Assembly (NCBI GenBank): GCA_012797725.1
Contig: JAAZON010000658.1
Location: 1 to 13,398, forward strand
Source: SAR324 cluster bacterium
Lineage (GTDB): Bacteria; Bdellovibrionota; UBA2361; JAAZON01
Direction of reading: 5' to 3'
Length of the DNA: 13,398 nt
A program made the position numbers and the translations under genes. Shown one piece after another: positions 7,386-13,398 of this stretch. Every line of letters starts with the position of its first letter. Within the stretch, counting starts at the first letter, position 1. Below the pieces are notes generated by a model. That model was not told where the DNA came from, did not search any database, and worked only from the letters and a program-made list of their open reading frames with translations.

Positions 7386-8630
7386 AAGAAACGAGAAACG
7401 ACTGCCGCTCCCTTCTTCACTTTGGACGTGAAGTTTTGACCCATGTGACTTAAGAATCGATGTGGCCGTAGCTAGGCCAAGACCTAATCCGCAAGATTTA
7501 AAACCATAATCTCCTGAACTATGATTTACCGCAGGCTGCACTTCATAGAATTTCTCAAAGATAAGTGGGATTTCTTCCTTTGGAATTCCTATGCCTGTAT
7601 CTTCAACAGCAAATTCAACCAACTTGGCCTCGCTCTTACAAAAAAGCTTTATTGAGCCACCATCTGGGGTAAAGCGAATTGCATTTGCCATCAAGTTACA
7701 AAGTACTATAACCAGAAGAGCCCTATCTCCTTCAATCATATCTTTGCAATCTTGACACTCAAAAATGAAATTCAGAGACCGCTCTTTGACAATGCTCTCA
7801 AATTTGTTTGCAACATCTTCTACCAGTTGAGCTGCGCTAATCTTTTCCCTTTCAATTTGCATATTGGGTTGCTCTACCAGAGACAAATTAGTAATTTCTG
7901 CAACTATCTTTGAGAGCCTATCTACTCCTTTAAATAAAGCATCAGAAATTTCCTTAGCAAATGTATGAGAATCACCAGTTGGGCCAACTATTAGCTCAGC
8001 TGCTGTCCTTATAATATTCAAAGGCGTTCGAAACTCGTGCGAGATAACACTTACAATTTCACTCTTTCTTCTTCCCAAGACTTCAAGCTTTAGATTTTGC
8101 TCTCGCAGCGCCTCGTAAAGCTGTGCATTTTCCAACGCCAGTGATAGCTGCTGCGCACACTGCTCCACAAAGCCCAAATCCTCTTCCTCAAAGCAGTCTC
8201 TATCCAGTGGATTCAGCACCTGTAGAGCGCCTAACAGATTATTCCCTCGCGCTATAAGCGGAACACATATTATCTCTCGCGTAATAAAAGCCCCTTGAGA
8301 GTCAAAGGCATTAAAAAACCTAGGATCTTTTGAAACATCCTTGACATGAAGCGGCTGTTTATTTTCTATAACCCAACCAACAATACCCTTGCCTAAGGGA
8401 AGACGTTTGTTAAGGAGCTTCTCGTCCGTCCTAGGCAGCGCCCAGAATACTATTTCTTTACTGCCTGTTTCCAAACAAAAAACAGTTGCTGCTTCCGCGT
8501 TAAGAATCCCTTGTAGGTGCTGCAATGCAACAGCAATAATTCGCCTGGTATCCAAGGATGAATTTAGCAAAAGCGCCATTTTGGCCAAAAAGTTTAAGCG
8601 CGCTAAATTGTCATTTGACTCTCCACTCAT
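7371..8630 (-). CDS. Soluble GAF-domain sensor histidine kinase
   Basis: This 419-residue protein has no transmembrane segment. Residues about 20-165 form a GAF domain ('GILNAEAATVFCLE', 'GKGIVGWVIENKQPLHVKDV', 'EIICVPLIARGNNLLGALQV'). A helical linker leads to the HisKA dimerisation helix with phosphoacceptor H198 in 'SVISHEFRTPLNII'. The ATP-binding domain follows: N box 'NLMANAIRFTPDGG' (N312, N316), G1 'VEDTGIGIP' (D344), F box 'IFEKFYEV' and G2 'GLGLGLAT' near 381. All core motifs look intact, so it should be active. There is no receiver domain and no response regulator gene in the window. The gene begins 17 bases after the thioredoxin lipoprotein gene and is probably co-transcribed with it. 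It has nine cysteines, including a CQDC pair at 292-295. The sensed signal is unknown. Confidence 0.9.
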   Translation of the reverse strand: MSGESNDNLARLNFLAKMALLLNSSLDTRRIIAVALQHLQGILNAEAATVFCLETGSKEIVFWALPRTDEKLLNKRLPLGKGIVGWVIENKQPLHVKDVSKDPRFFNAFDSQGAFITREIICVPLIARGNNLLGALQVLNPLDRDCFEEEDLGFVEQCAQQLSLALENAQLYEALREQNLKLEVLGRRKSEIVSVISHEFRTPLNIIRTAAELIVGPTGDSHTFAKEISDALFKGVDRLSKIVAEITNLSLVEQPNMQIEREKISAAQLVEDVANKFESIVKERSLNFIFECQDCKDMIEGDRALLVIVLCNLMANAIRFTPDGGSIKLFCKSEAKLVEFAVEDTGIGIPKEEIPLIFEKFYEVQPAVNHSSGDYGFKSCGLGLGLATATSILKSHGSKLHVQSEEGSGSRFSFLLAAV

Positions 8631-8647
8631 ATAGCCTTACGCGGATT

Positions 8648-9160
8648 TTAATTTAATTTTATTTGTTCTTCCGCAAAGTCTCGGACTATGGAAACACTAT
8701 AGCCAGTCTTCTTCACGTACCCAGCTCTATCGACTAAGACAAAAAATGGGGTTCCGCTTCCTTTAAAGGTGACAAAAGCTTCATCAAGACCTTCGTTACC
8801 TGAAAAAGCATGATAAAACCATTTCCATTCAGGATTCTTTGTCCTTTGCTCAACTAAAGATAGTTCTTCAACCGAATCCAGGTTAACAGCTATAAATATA
8901 ATGTCGCTATGCTTTACCAATGGCCTTACCTCTTCATTAAGACGGGAAATGGCTCTCTCGCATACCGGACACTTTAAAGACCAAAACATTATGACCACTG
9001 GCTGCCCTTCCCATTCCTTAAGAATGCGCGTCGAGGCGTTTAGCATTGTAAATTTAGTGTAAGGAAAAGCCTGACCTTCTATCTTTGTGCCAGAACGACT
9101 GCTGCATCCAGCGATTAAGAATAACAAAAGCAATGTCAGAAACAATTTGATTTTTAGCAT
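8648..9160 (-). CDS. TlpA/ResA-like thioredoxin-fold lipoprotein
   Basis: This 170-residue protein starts with a lipoprotein signal peptide: 'MLKIKLFLTLLLLFLIAGCS', with lipobox LIAGC and lipidated C19. The mature part is a thioredoxin fold of the AhpC/TSA-TlpA type. It has 'PVVIMFWSLKCPVCERA' with the redox pair C64-P-V-C67 at a helix start, 'IIFIAVNLDS' as a core strand, and the cis-proline segment 'GSGTPFFVLVD'. It should be a membrane-tethered periplasmic thiol-disulfide oxidoreductase, acting as reductant for cytochrome c maturation or other periplasmic proteins; the partner is not shown. The residues after C19 are SSR, without Asp at +2, so outer-membrane sorting is possible. A strong Shine-Dalgarno precedes the ATG. 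The histidine kinase follows 17 bases after its stop. Confidence 0.88.
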   Translation of the reverse strand: MLKIKLFLTLLLLFLIAGCSSRSGTKIEGQAFPYTKFTMLNASTRILKEWEGQPVVIMFWSLKCPVCERAISRLNEEVRPLVKHSDIIFIAVNLDSVEELSLVEQRTKNPEWKWFYHAFSGNEGLDEAFVTFKGSGTPFFVLVDRAGYVKKTGYSVSIVRDFAEEQIKLN

Positions 9161-9162
9161 TT

Positions 9163-9172
9163 ACTCCTTCCT
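9163..9172 (-). promoter_or_regulatory. Strong ribosome binding site of the thioredoxin lipoprotein gene
   Basis: On the minus strand AGGAAGGAGT lies two bases ahead of the ATG at 9160. It fixes this start and suggests high translation compared with the weak sites of the neighbouring genes. Confidence 0.65.
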
Positions 9173-9198
9173 CGTTTAAAAAACGCCGATTGCTTTGG

Positions 9199-9204
9199 AT
9201 ATAA
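9199..9204 (-). promoter_or_regulatory. Possible -10 element for the thioredoxin/kinase operon
   Basis: On the minus strand TATATC is preceded by TG one base upstream (TGTTATATC), an extended -10-like arrangement. No good -35 hexamer stands at 17 bases; that space is filled by the inverted repeat at 9207-9234. Four of six bases match the sigma-70 consensus, so this is only a candidate. Confidence 0.3.
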
Positions 9205-9206
9205 CA

Positions 9207-9234
9207 TTTTTTTGCAGCAAAACATGCAAAAAAA
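9207..9234. promoter_or_regulatory. Perfect 10-bp inverted repeat upstream of the thioredoxin lipoprotein gene
   Basis: The arms TTTTTTTGCA (9207-9216) and TGCAAAAAAA (9225-9234) are exact reverse complements around an 8-base centre. A second perfect palindrome, TTTTGC-A-GCAAAA (9210-9222), is nested in it. The element occupies the -35 area of the likely promoter, which suits an operator. It could instead help end transcription arriving from the CPBP gene, because both arms carry runs of A/T on either strand. Confidence 0.45.
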
Positions 9235-9246
9235 GAACGCAGAATC

Positions 9247-9284
9247 AAAAAAAAGCAACTACTGCCGAGCCAAAGTTTAGGCAG
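9247..9284 (-). terminator. Possible terminator of the menA-CPBP operon
   Basis: Reading the minus strand after the CPBP stop, CTGCC (9280-9284) can pair with GGCAG (9262-9266) around a 13-base loop. Eight T residues (9247-9254) follow after a 7-base gap. The stem is short and the gap long for a textbook intrinsic terminator, so the call rests mainly on position. The nearby inverted repeat at 9207-9234 may contribute. Confidence 0.35.
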
Positions 9285-9299
9285 GGGCCTTCAAGCTTT

Positions 9300-9947
9300 T
9301 CAAGAGTAGAACGGAAAACAGACAAATACCGCTAAGTCCCAAGCAATATGGCTAATTACATTAAGAAGTACTGATTTCTTCCAAGAATATAAGAAGCCCC
9401 AAAAAATACCACAAACAAAAGCTGCTGCAAGCAACATGGGATTCAGGCTGGCAATATGGGCTAGAGTATAGAGAAAAGCTGTGAAAAAGATTGCTCTGAA
9501 CTCCCCCTGCTTTTCTTCAAAGCTATGTTGAATAAAGCCCCGCCAAAAAATCTCTTCCCCAGGGGCAATAATTAATGCAAGCAATACTACTATACGGTTT
9601 AGCTGAGTTCCAAGTTTCAGTTCATAAACCGAAGATATGTATGCTGCTGCATCGCTAAAAACCCACACCGAGATTAAGTTTCCAACGCCAAAAATGGCAT
9701 ATAGTAAAAGAGCGGAGAAAAGACCAAAAAACACCTTTTGCGTAACACCGCTTGATAAATCCAACTTCAATCGCTCAAGATATTTTCGATCCAATAACAG
9801 AGCTAGAACGCTTAAAAGCGCTGCGTTCGTGCTCAGCCACCACCAAAAATCAAAAGAACCAATTTCCTTCAGGGCAAATAATGTATTAAACAAGATTATT
9901 GCTAAAAAAAGCGATGACCAGATTGCTTTTTGATTATTTTTTCCCAT
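9300..9947 (-). CDS. CPBP-family (CAAX protease/bacteriocin-processing-type) intramembrane protease
   Basis: This 215-residue, strongly hydrophobic protein has about six or seven membrane segments (for example around 11-26, 36-52, 72-98, 117-130, 150-163, 170-188 and 196-212). The three CPBP/ABI motifs are present: EEIFWRG with E131, E132 and R136; 'LYTLAH' ending at H164; and 'HIAWD' with H200 and D204. In the Rce1-type fold these Glu and His residues form the active site in the membrane, so the protein should be catalytically competent. Bacterial members cut peptides or precursors within the membrane; the target here is unknown. The gene starts 9 bases after the menA stop and is probably co-transcribed. 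Its own ribosome site is weak, consistent with coupling. Confidence 0.85.
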   Translation of the reverse strand: MGKNNQKAIWSSLFLAIILFNTLFALKEIGSFDFWWWLSTNAALLSVLALLLDRKYLERLKLDLSSGVTQKVFFGLFSALLLYAIFGVGNLISVWVFSDAAAYISSVYELKLGTQLNRIVVLLALIIAPGEEIFWRGFIQHSFEEKQGEFRAIFFTAFLYTLAHIASLNPMLLAAAFVCGIFWGFLYSWKKSVLLNVISHIAWDLAVFVCFPFYS

Positions 9948-9956
9948 TTCACGAAA

Positions 9957-10898
9957 TCAAAAGAAAAACATAACAAAGCCAAGAATCAATAACCCACCAA
10001 AGAGTAAATTAAGTCTGGCTGTGGAGCCATCTAATGCTACAAAATCCAGCTCATTCCGAGGAGCCCCTCTCTGAGATGCTTTAGCCAAAAGTTTAATCGC
10101 AAGAGGAAGCGAAAGGAAAGTGGCTAAGGATCCAAGAGGAAGTCTAACCCCACTCCCATCAAAATCTGGCACAAAGATATAAAGCACAACTAATATATAA
10201 GGCATAAAAATCAAGAACCCATAATAATAGAAAGAACCCTTATCACCAAGAATAGCTGCAATACTTACAGAGCCCTTTTTTCCGTCGCTTTGAATATCAC
10301 GCCAATTATTGGCGTGAAGTATGGCAATAATATGCAACCCAATAGGAACTGACCAAAGCACCGGTATCCACGAAGGCGAATGACTCTGAAGAGTCCATGC
10401 CCCGAGCGTCCCCAAAATTCCAAAATCAAGGAATACACAAAAATCTCCAAGAGCTCTATATTTAAGACCTATGCGAACATAGGAGTATCCTATTCCTATA
10501 AAGAGTCCAAGAAGACCAATCCACAACAAGTGCAAGGTCGAATTGAGGGCGAGAAAGATGCCTATTAAACCTCCAAATAAATAAAGCAATATGGAAGCTT
10601 TTAATGCAGCTTCCAAACTTATAAGTTTCCTGACAACCGCACCGCTTACTGGGAAAACCTTTGTATCAAGTCCTAATTTAAAGTCATAAACATCGTTAAG
10701 TAGATTTGACGCTCCATGAAGAGCCAACATTCCAATTAGAGCAAGCAGGAAGTGAAATATATTGAAACTAGCCCCCCCAACTGCTACTGATGCAACAGTG
10801 CCTAAAATTACTGGTGTTATTGACGCTGGAAATGAAAAGGGCCTAAGCGCTAAGCACCACTTAGTAAAAAAATTCTCTTCCGTTAAATCTCCACTCAT
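9957..10898 (-). CDS. menA: 1,4-dihydroxy-2-naphthoate polyprenyltransferase (MenA-type UbiA family)
   Basis: This 313-residue membrane protein, of the usual length for MenA, has eight or nine hydrophobic segments and both UbiA-family Asp motifs. The first is 'NLLNDVYDFKLGLDT' with N68, D69, D72 and D78, which bind prenyl diphosphate through Mg2+. The second is 'NNWRDIQSDGKKG' with D201 and D205. The opening 'LALRPFSFPASITPVILGT' and the middle 'YRALGDFCVFLDFGILGTLG' match MenA better than UbiA (4-hydroxybenzoate) or chlorophyll-synthase relatives. MenA transfers a polyprenyl chain to 1,4-dihydroxy-2-naphthoate to give demethylmenaquinone in the inner membrane. No other men gene is nearby. 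No in-frame start exists between the upstream stop and the ATG at 10898, so this start is firm. It is divergent from moxR, and a CPBP protease gene follows by 9 bases. Confidence 0.8.
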   Translation of the reverse strand: MSGDLTEENFFTKWCLALRPFSFPASITPVILGTVASVAVGGASFNIFHFLLALIGMLALHGASNLLNDVYDFKLGLDTKVFPVSGAVVRKLISLEAALKASILLYLFGGLIGIFLALNSTLHLLWIGLLGLFIGIGYSYVRIGLKYRALGDFCVFLDFGILGTLGAWTLQSHSPSWIPVLWSVPIGLHIIAILHANNWRDIQSDGKKGSVSIAAILGDKGSFYYYGFLIFMPYILVVLYIFVPDFDGSGVRLPLGSLATFLSLPLAIKLLAKASQRGAPRNELDFVALDGSTARLNLLFGGLLILGFVMFFF

Positions 10899-11059
10899 TG
10901 CTTTATTGCCCCTATCATTTGCTACACTTTTGTCGTTTCAACACAAAAGAAATTTCGTCACCGTTTACGTGATTGCGAGCCCTCCTCTTTGGAGTCAAAC
11001 GCCTTGATCCGTAATGAAAGGCATCTGATCTTTACTCAAGCCAGCTTAATGTTTGAATA

Positions 11060-11088
11060 TGGCAAAATTCCGGTTAAACCTCTATAGT
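11060..11088 (+). promoter_or_regulatory. Candidate sigma-70-like promoter for the moxR operon
   Basis: TATAGT (11083-11088) matches the -10 consensus at five of six bases. TGGCAA (11060-11065), 17 bases upstream, is a poor -35. A small palindrome GGTT-A-AACC (11072-11080) lies in the spacer. Transcription would begin near 11095, giving a leader of roughly 78 bases that contains the hairpin at 11122-11144. Confidence 0.3.
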
Positions 11089-11121
11089 TATTGGGCATAC
11101 ATTAATTTTTAAACTTTCCTC

Positions 11122-11144
11122 GGCTTAATTATGGTGCATAAGCC
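11122..11144 (+). promoter_or_regulatory. Inverted repeat in the moxR leader
   Basis: GGCTTA (11122-11127) and TAAGCC (11139-11144) are perfect reverse complements separated by 11 bases, ending 28 bases before the moxR ATG. It may be an operator half-site pair or a weak hairpin in the leader. It has no U tract, so it is not an intrinsic terminator. Confidence 0.35.
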
Positions 11145-11172
11145 AATGAATCCATATTTTTAAGGTAATAAA

Positions 11173-12186
11173 ATGGATAAATCATCTTTCAAGAAAACAG
11201 AAGATTTAGAAAATGCAATCCTCGATTTTAATGACAAGTTTTCAAACATAGAACTTGAAATTGGAAAAGTGATTGTTGGAGCCAGGGATATCGTAAGAAG
11301 GACCCTATCTTGTTTGTTTGCGGGAGGACATGTACTTCTAGAAGGGGTTCCGGGCCTTGGCAAAACACTTTTGGTGAAATCCATTGCACGAGTATTTGGC
11401 CTTTCTTTTAAACGTATACAGTTTACTCCCGATCTCATGCCTTCAGATATAACAGGGACTGAAGTTCTGACCGAAGATGGCAGTGGAAAGCGTTCATTCC
11501 AATTTAAAGAAGGCCCCTTATTTGCTAATATTGTTCTTGCTGATGAAATTAACAGGGCAACCCCTAAGACCCAAGCAGCATTACTTGAATCCATGGAAGA
11601 GCGACAAGTAACGGTACTTGGACAAACCCACAAACTCAACGAACCCTTTTTTGTACTAGCTACTCAAAACCCCATTGAACTGGAGGGAACTTATCCACTT
11701 CCAGAAGCTCAGTTGGATCGTTTCCTGATGAAACTGCTCATGGATGTTCCATCTTCGGCAGAATTAAAAGAAGTACTTCAGCGCACAACAGGAGTTGAAG
11801 TCCCTGAACCAAATCAAGTGTTCTCCACAGAAGATGTGCTTGCCTCAATTACAAAGATGCGCCTCCTAGTAAGGGAGGTATTCGTGCCAGATCCATTGAA
11901 AGATGTCCTCGTTAGAATAATGGCAGCCCTTACACCTGGAAATGAATATGCCACTGAGCTAGTTAAACAATACGTTAGATTTGGTCCGGGTCCTCGTGGT
12001 GCTCAAGCCATAATTATGTGCGCCAAAGTCTGCTCGGTACTAGATTCCAGAATCAACATGGCATTTGAAGACATACGCTCGGTAATTGTGCCTGCTTTGC
12101 GCCATCGCATGATTCTGAACTTTCAAGCTGAAGCTGATGGAATTAGTGCTGATGATATTCTTGAAGAAGTTCGAAACGCCAAGTGA
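11173..12186 (+). CDS. moxR: MoxR-family AAA+ ATPase
   Basis: This 337-residue protein is of standard MoxR length. Walker A is 'GVPGLGKTLL' (58-67), Walker B 'VLADEINR' (121-128, D124/E125) and sensor 1 'LATQNP' (N166). The family hallmark 'EGTYPLPEAQLDRF' places the likely arginine finger at R183, and sensor 2 lies in 'GPGPRGAQA' (R275). MoxR ATPases act as cytosolic chaperone-like machines that work with vWA-domain partners, and the next two genes are such partners. The ATG at 11173 is preceded by AAGG six bases away, a good ribosome site. The DUF58 gene starts 9 bases after the stop, so this is the first gene of an operon running past the window edge. The client in this organism is unknown. 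Confidence 0.93.
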   Translation: MDKSSFKKTEDLENAILDFNDKFSNIELEIGKVIVGARDIVRRTLSCLFAGGHVLLEGVPGLGKTLLVKSIARVFGLSFKRIQFTPDLMPSDITGTEVLTEDGSGKRSFQFKEGPLFANIVLADEINRATPKTQAALLESMEERQVTVLGQTHKLNEPFFVLATQNPIELEGTYPLPEAQLDRFLMKLLMDVPSSAELKEVLQRTTGVEVPEPNQVFSTEDVLASITKMRLLVREVFVPDPLKDVLVRIMAALTPGNEYATELVKQYVRFGPGPRGAQAIIMCAKVCSVLDSRINMAFEDIRSVIVPALRHRMILNFQAEADGISADDILEEVRNAK

Positions 12187-12195
12187 AAAACTGTC

Positions 12196-13077
12196 ATGCT
12201 ACCAGAATCATTCACGCCATCACTCCTAAGACAGCTTGAACTATTAAAGATACGTACAAGACGTGCTTTTCTAGGGGCCCGTCAAGGCATTCATGTTTCA
12301 AAAAAACGTGGGTTTGGAATTGAATTCTCAGATTACCGGCATTATGAACTCGGGGACAACCCAAGAGATATTGATTGGAATGTTTATGCAAGAAGTGATC
12401 GCCTCTACATAAAACGTTTTCAAGAAGAGCAAGATCTTTCAATACTCGTGGTGCTTGATACAAGCGCTTCAATGATAAACCCAGATGAAGACCTAAAATG
12501 GTCAAGAGCACTCGAAATTGCCATCGCTCTATCGTACATCGCTCTAATGCAGCAAGATTCTGTTACAGTATCTGCTCTTGGCAATTTCCTTTCGCCAATA
12601 TGCCATGGTGCACGTTCTATACATGCATTGTCTCAACAGCTTTTAGACCTTGAAGTGGGTGCTCAATTTGACTTCTCTAAGGAAATCTTGCGCTCTTTAA
12701 GCCGTGTAAAGTATCCAGGGATCTGCATCTTTGTATCTGATTTCTTGCTACCATTAGAACAATTGCCCAAAATTTTCAATCCCATGCGCGCTATGAACTT
12801 AGACATCGTTGCTCTCCATCTGTTAGGGGCTCATGACATCAAACCCTTTCGCACAGGAGAGTCTGCAATCGCTGTAGATGCAGAAACGGGGCAGGAGGCT
12901 CCTATTGAATATTCCCAAGATATAGCCCAACGCTATACTCAAATGCTTGAAAAACACATTCTGAGCATAAAGGACTATCTTGCATCAGCTAGTATCGGTT
13001 ACTTACCTGCACGAGCCGATTCTGAACTGTCTGATTTTCTGCTTACTCAATTGCCAAGAACAGGGCTTGTAGAATGA
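12196..13077 (+). CDS. DUF58 / vWA-like protein, MoxR partner
   Basis: This 293-residue soluble protein carries the DUF58 signature at about residues 38-78: 'RGFGIEFSDYRHYELGD' followed by 'NPRDIDWNVYARSDRLYIKR'. A vWA-like core begins with 'LSILVVLDTSASM'. D88, S90 and S92 form the DxSxS metal-ion-dependent adhesion site, and 'GICIFVSDFLL' is a later core strand. DUF58 proteins almost always follow moxR and are thought to be adaptors or substrates for it. The start ATG at 12196 has a weak ribosome site 9 bases after the moxR stop, suggesting coupling. Its stop overlaps the start of the next gene as ATGA. Confidence 0.9.
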   Translation: MLPESFTPSLLRQLELLKIRTRRAFLGARQGIHVSKKRGFGIEFSDYRHYELGDNPRDIDWNVYARSDRLYIKRFQEEQDLSILVVLDTSASMINPDEDLKWSRALEIAIALSYIALMQQDSVTVSALGNFLSPICHGARSIHALSQQLLDLEVGAQFDFSKEILRSLSRVKYPGICIFVSDFLLPLEQLPKIFNPMRAMNLDIVALHLLGAHDIKPFRTGESAIAVDAETGQEAPIEYSQDIAQRYTQMLEKHILSIKDYLASASIGYLPARADSELSDFLLTQLPRTGLVE

Positions 13078-13398
13078 TTACGATAGCTGGTGAAAGTCTT
13101 GGTTTTCAGGCAGTATCTCTGCTCGCTTTATTTCCAACGGCGCTTCTTTTCCTTATTTATATATATCGAAGGAAAAACAAATCCAAAAGAACAGTGGTAT
13201 CAAGCATATTAATTCTTCAATATTTGAAGCAGCAGAATTTGAGTCCTAAAAAATTCGTACCCCCACGGCGCTTTCTTTTTGAGTTACTGCTGTTCTTACT
13301 GTTAACTCTTGCAGCTTCTGGTTTGTTCTATAACAGCTCGAACGACAAAGAAGCTTTTCTTATCGACAACTCGTTTAGCATGTTTGCAATAGAACCCA
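13074..13398 (+). CDS. BatA-like membrane protein with vWA domain, 3' end outside window
   Basis: The frame opens at ATG 13074, overlapping the DUF58 stop as ATGA, and is still open at the window edge; 108 residues are visible. They follow the aerotolerance-regulator N-terminal (BatA) plan. A membrane segment at about 12-31 is followed by a basic patch (YRRKNKSKR), then 'VVSSILILQYLKQQ' and 'FVPPRRFLFELLLF', and a second membrane segment at about 67-86. A vWA strand 'AFLIDNSFSM' then begins with D98, S100 and S102, the DxSxS metal site. In this family the vWA domain lies after the second helix and works with MoxR and DUF58 partners. An AGGG eight bases before the ATG may serve as ribosome site. 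Missing sequence prevents telling BatA-type from longer BatA/DUF4159-like proteins. Confidence 0.82.
   Translation, partial: MITIAGESLGFQAVSLLALFPTALLFLIYIYRRKNKSKRTVVSSILILQYLKQQNLSPKKFVPPRRFLFELLLFLLLTLAASGLFYNSSNDKEAFLIDNSFSMFAIEP

Larger units (their letters stand above)
10899..11172. other. Divergent intergenic region between menA and moxR
   Basis: These 274 bases hold the promoters for both directions and no convincing coding frame. For menA, the minus strand has TTGAAA (10936-10941) and AATGAT (10914-10919) with a 16-base spacer, but this leaves a leader of only about ten bases. For moxR a better -10 lies at 11083-11088. I see no riboswitch or RNA gene. CTCC/GGAG around 10982-10994 could form a tiny hairpin of doubtful meaning. 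Confidence 0.5.

Noticed and set aside
9054..9248. Small minus-strand frame overlapping the thioredoxin lipoprotein start
   Set aside because: It overlaps the well-supported lipoprotein start in another frame and runs through the promoter region.
9957..10898. UbiA (4-hydroxybenzoate) or chlorophyll synthase assignment
   Set aside because: The N-terminal 'LALRP...PASITPVILGT' and the first Asp motif context fit MenA better, although side activities cannot be excluded.
11160..11639. 159-residue open frame antisense to moxR
   Set aside because: It lies opposite a highly conserved ATPase, its composition follows the moxR codons, and it shows no recognisable motif.
1..13398. Phage defence or mobile island
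   Set aside because: No nuclease, integrase, transposase, restriction gene, direct-repeat boundary or tRNA site is visible. The MoxR/vWA and HD genes alone are not enough for a defence call.

Overview
The window looks like chromosome from a Gram-negative (two-membrane) bacterium of moderate-to-low GC, judged by eye. The evidence for two membranes is an outer-membrane beta-barrel ending in Phe, a lipoprotein with a clear lipobox, and a huge exported protein. A MenA-type prenyltransferase implies menaquinone synthesis. Together with the MoxR/DUF58/BatA cluster this would suit a deltaproteobacterium-like or related free-living lineage, but nothing here fixes the taxon. I see no tRNA, rRNA, insertion sequence, phage gene or CRISPR array.

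Layout. (1) 1-7385, plus strand, reads as one tight operon: the 3' end of an outer-membrane beta-barrel protein, a 1,906-residue exported protein built almost entirely from repeats (sialidase-like half, 14 'YVGGxF' repeats, second sialidase-like half, three carboxypeptidase-regulatory-like domains, seven PD40/TolB-like repeats, terminal beta-domain), and an HD-domain hydrolase that starts on GTG four bases after the giant gene. (2) 7371-9160, minus strand, holds a TlpA/ResA-like thioredoxin lipoprotein followed by a soluble GAF histidine kinase. The kinase gene overlaps the HD gene tail to tail by 15 bp. (3) 9300-10898, minus strand, holds menA (dihydroxynaphthoate prenyltransferase) followed by a CPBP-family membrane protease. 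(4) 11173-13398, plus strand, is a MoxR AAA+ ATPase, a DUF58 protein and the start of a BatA-like membrane protein, the last coupled by an ATGA overlap and cut by the window edge.

How the genes work together. Block 1 plausibly encodes a cell-surface module whose large propeller protein is exported and may be handled or anchored with the neighbouring barrel. The cytosolic HD enzyme is an unexplained partner. Block 2 pairs a periplasm-facing thiol-disulfide protein with a cytosolic cysteine-rich kinase, which suggests but does not prove redox signalling. Block 3 is quinone biosynthesis plus a membrane protease. Block 4 is the conserved MoxR/vWA chaperone-like system.

The least ordinary item is the giant protein. 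Its 14 + 7 blade-like repeats, and the apparent insertion of the 14-repeat array inside a sialidase-like fold, deserve structural checking. Intergenic DNA is short. The two gaps of note are 9161-9299, with a perfect 10-bp inverted repeat in front of the thioredoxin gene, and 10899-11172, the divergent menA/moxR promoter region.
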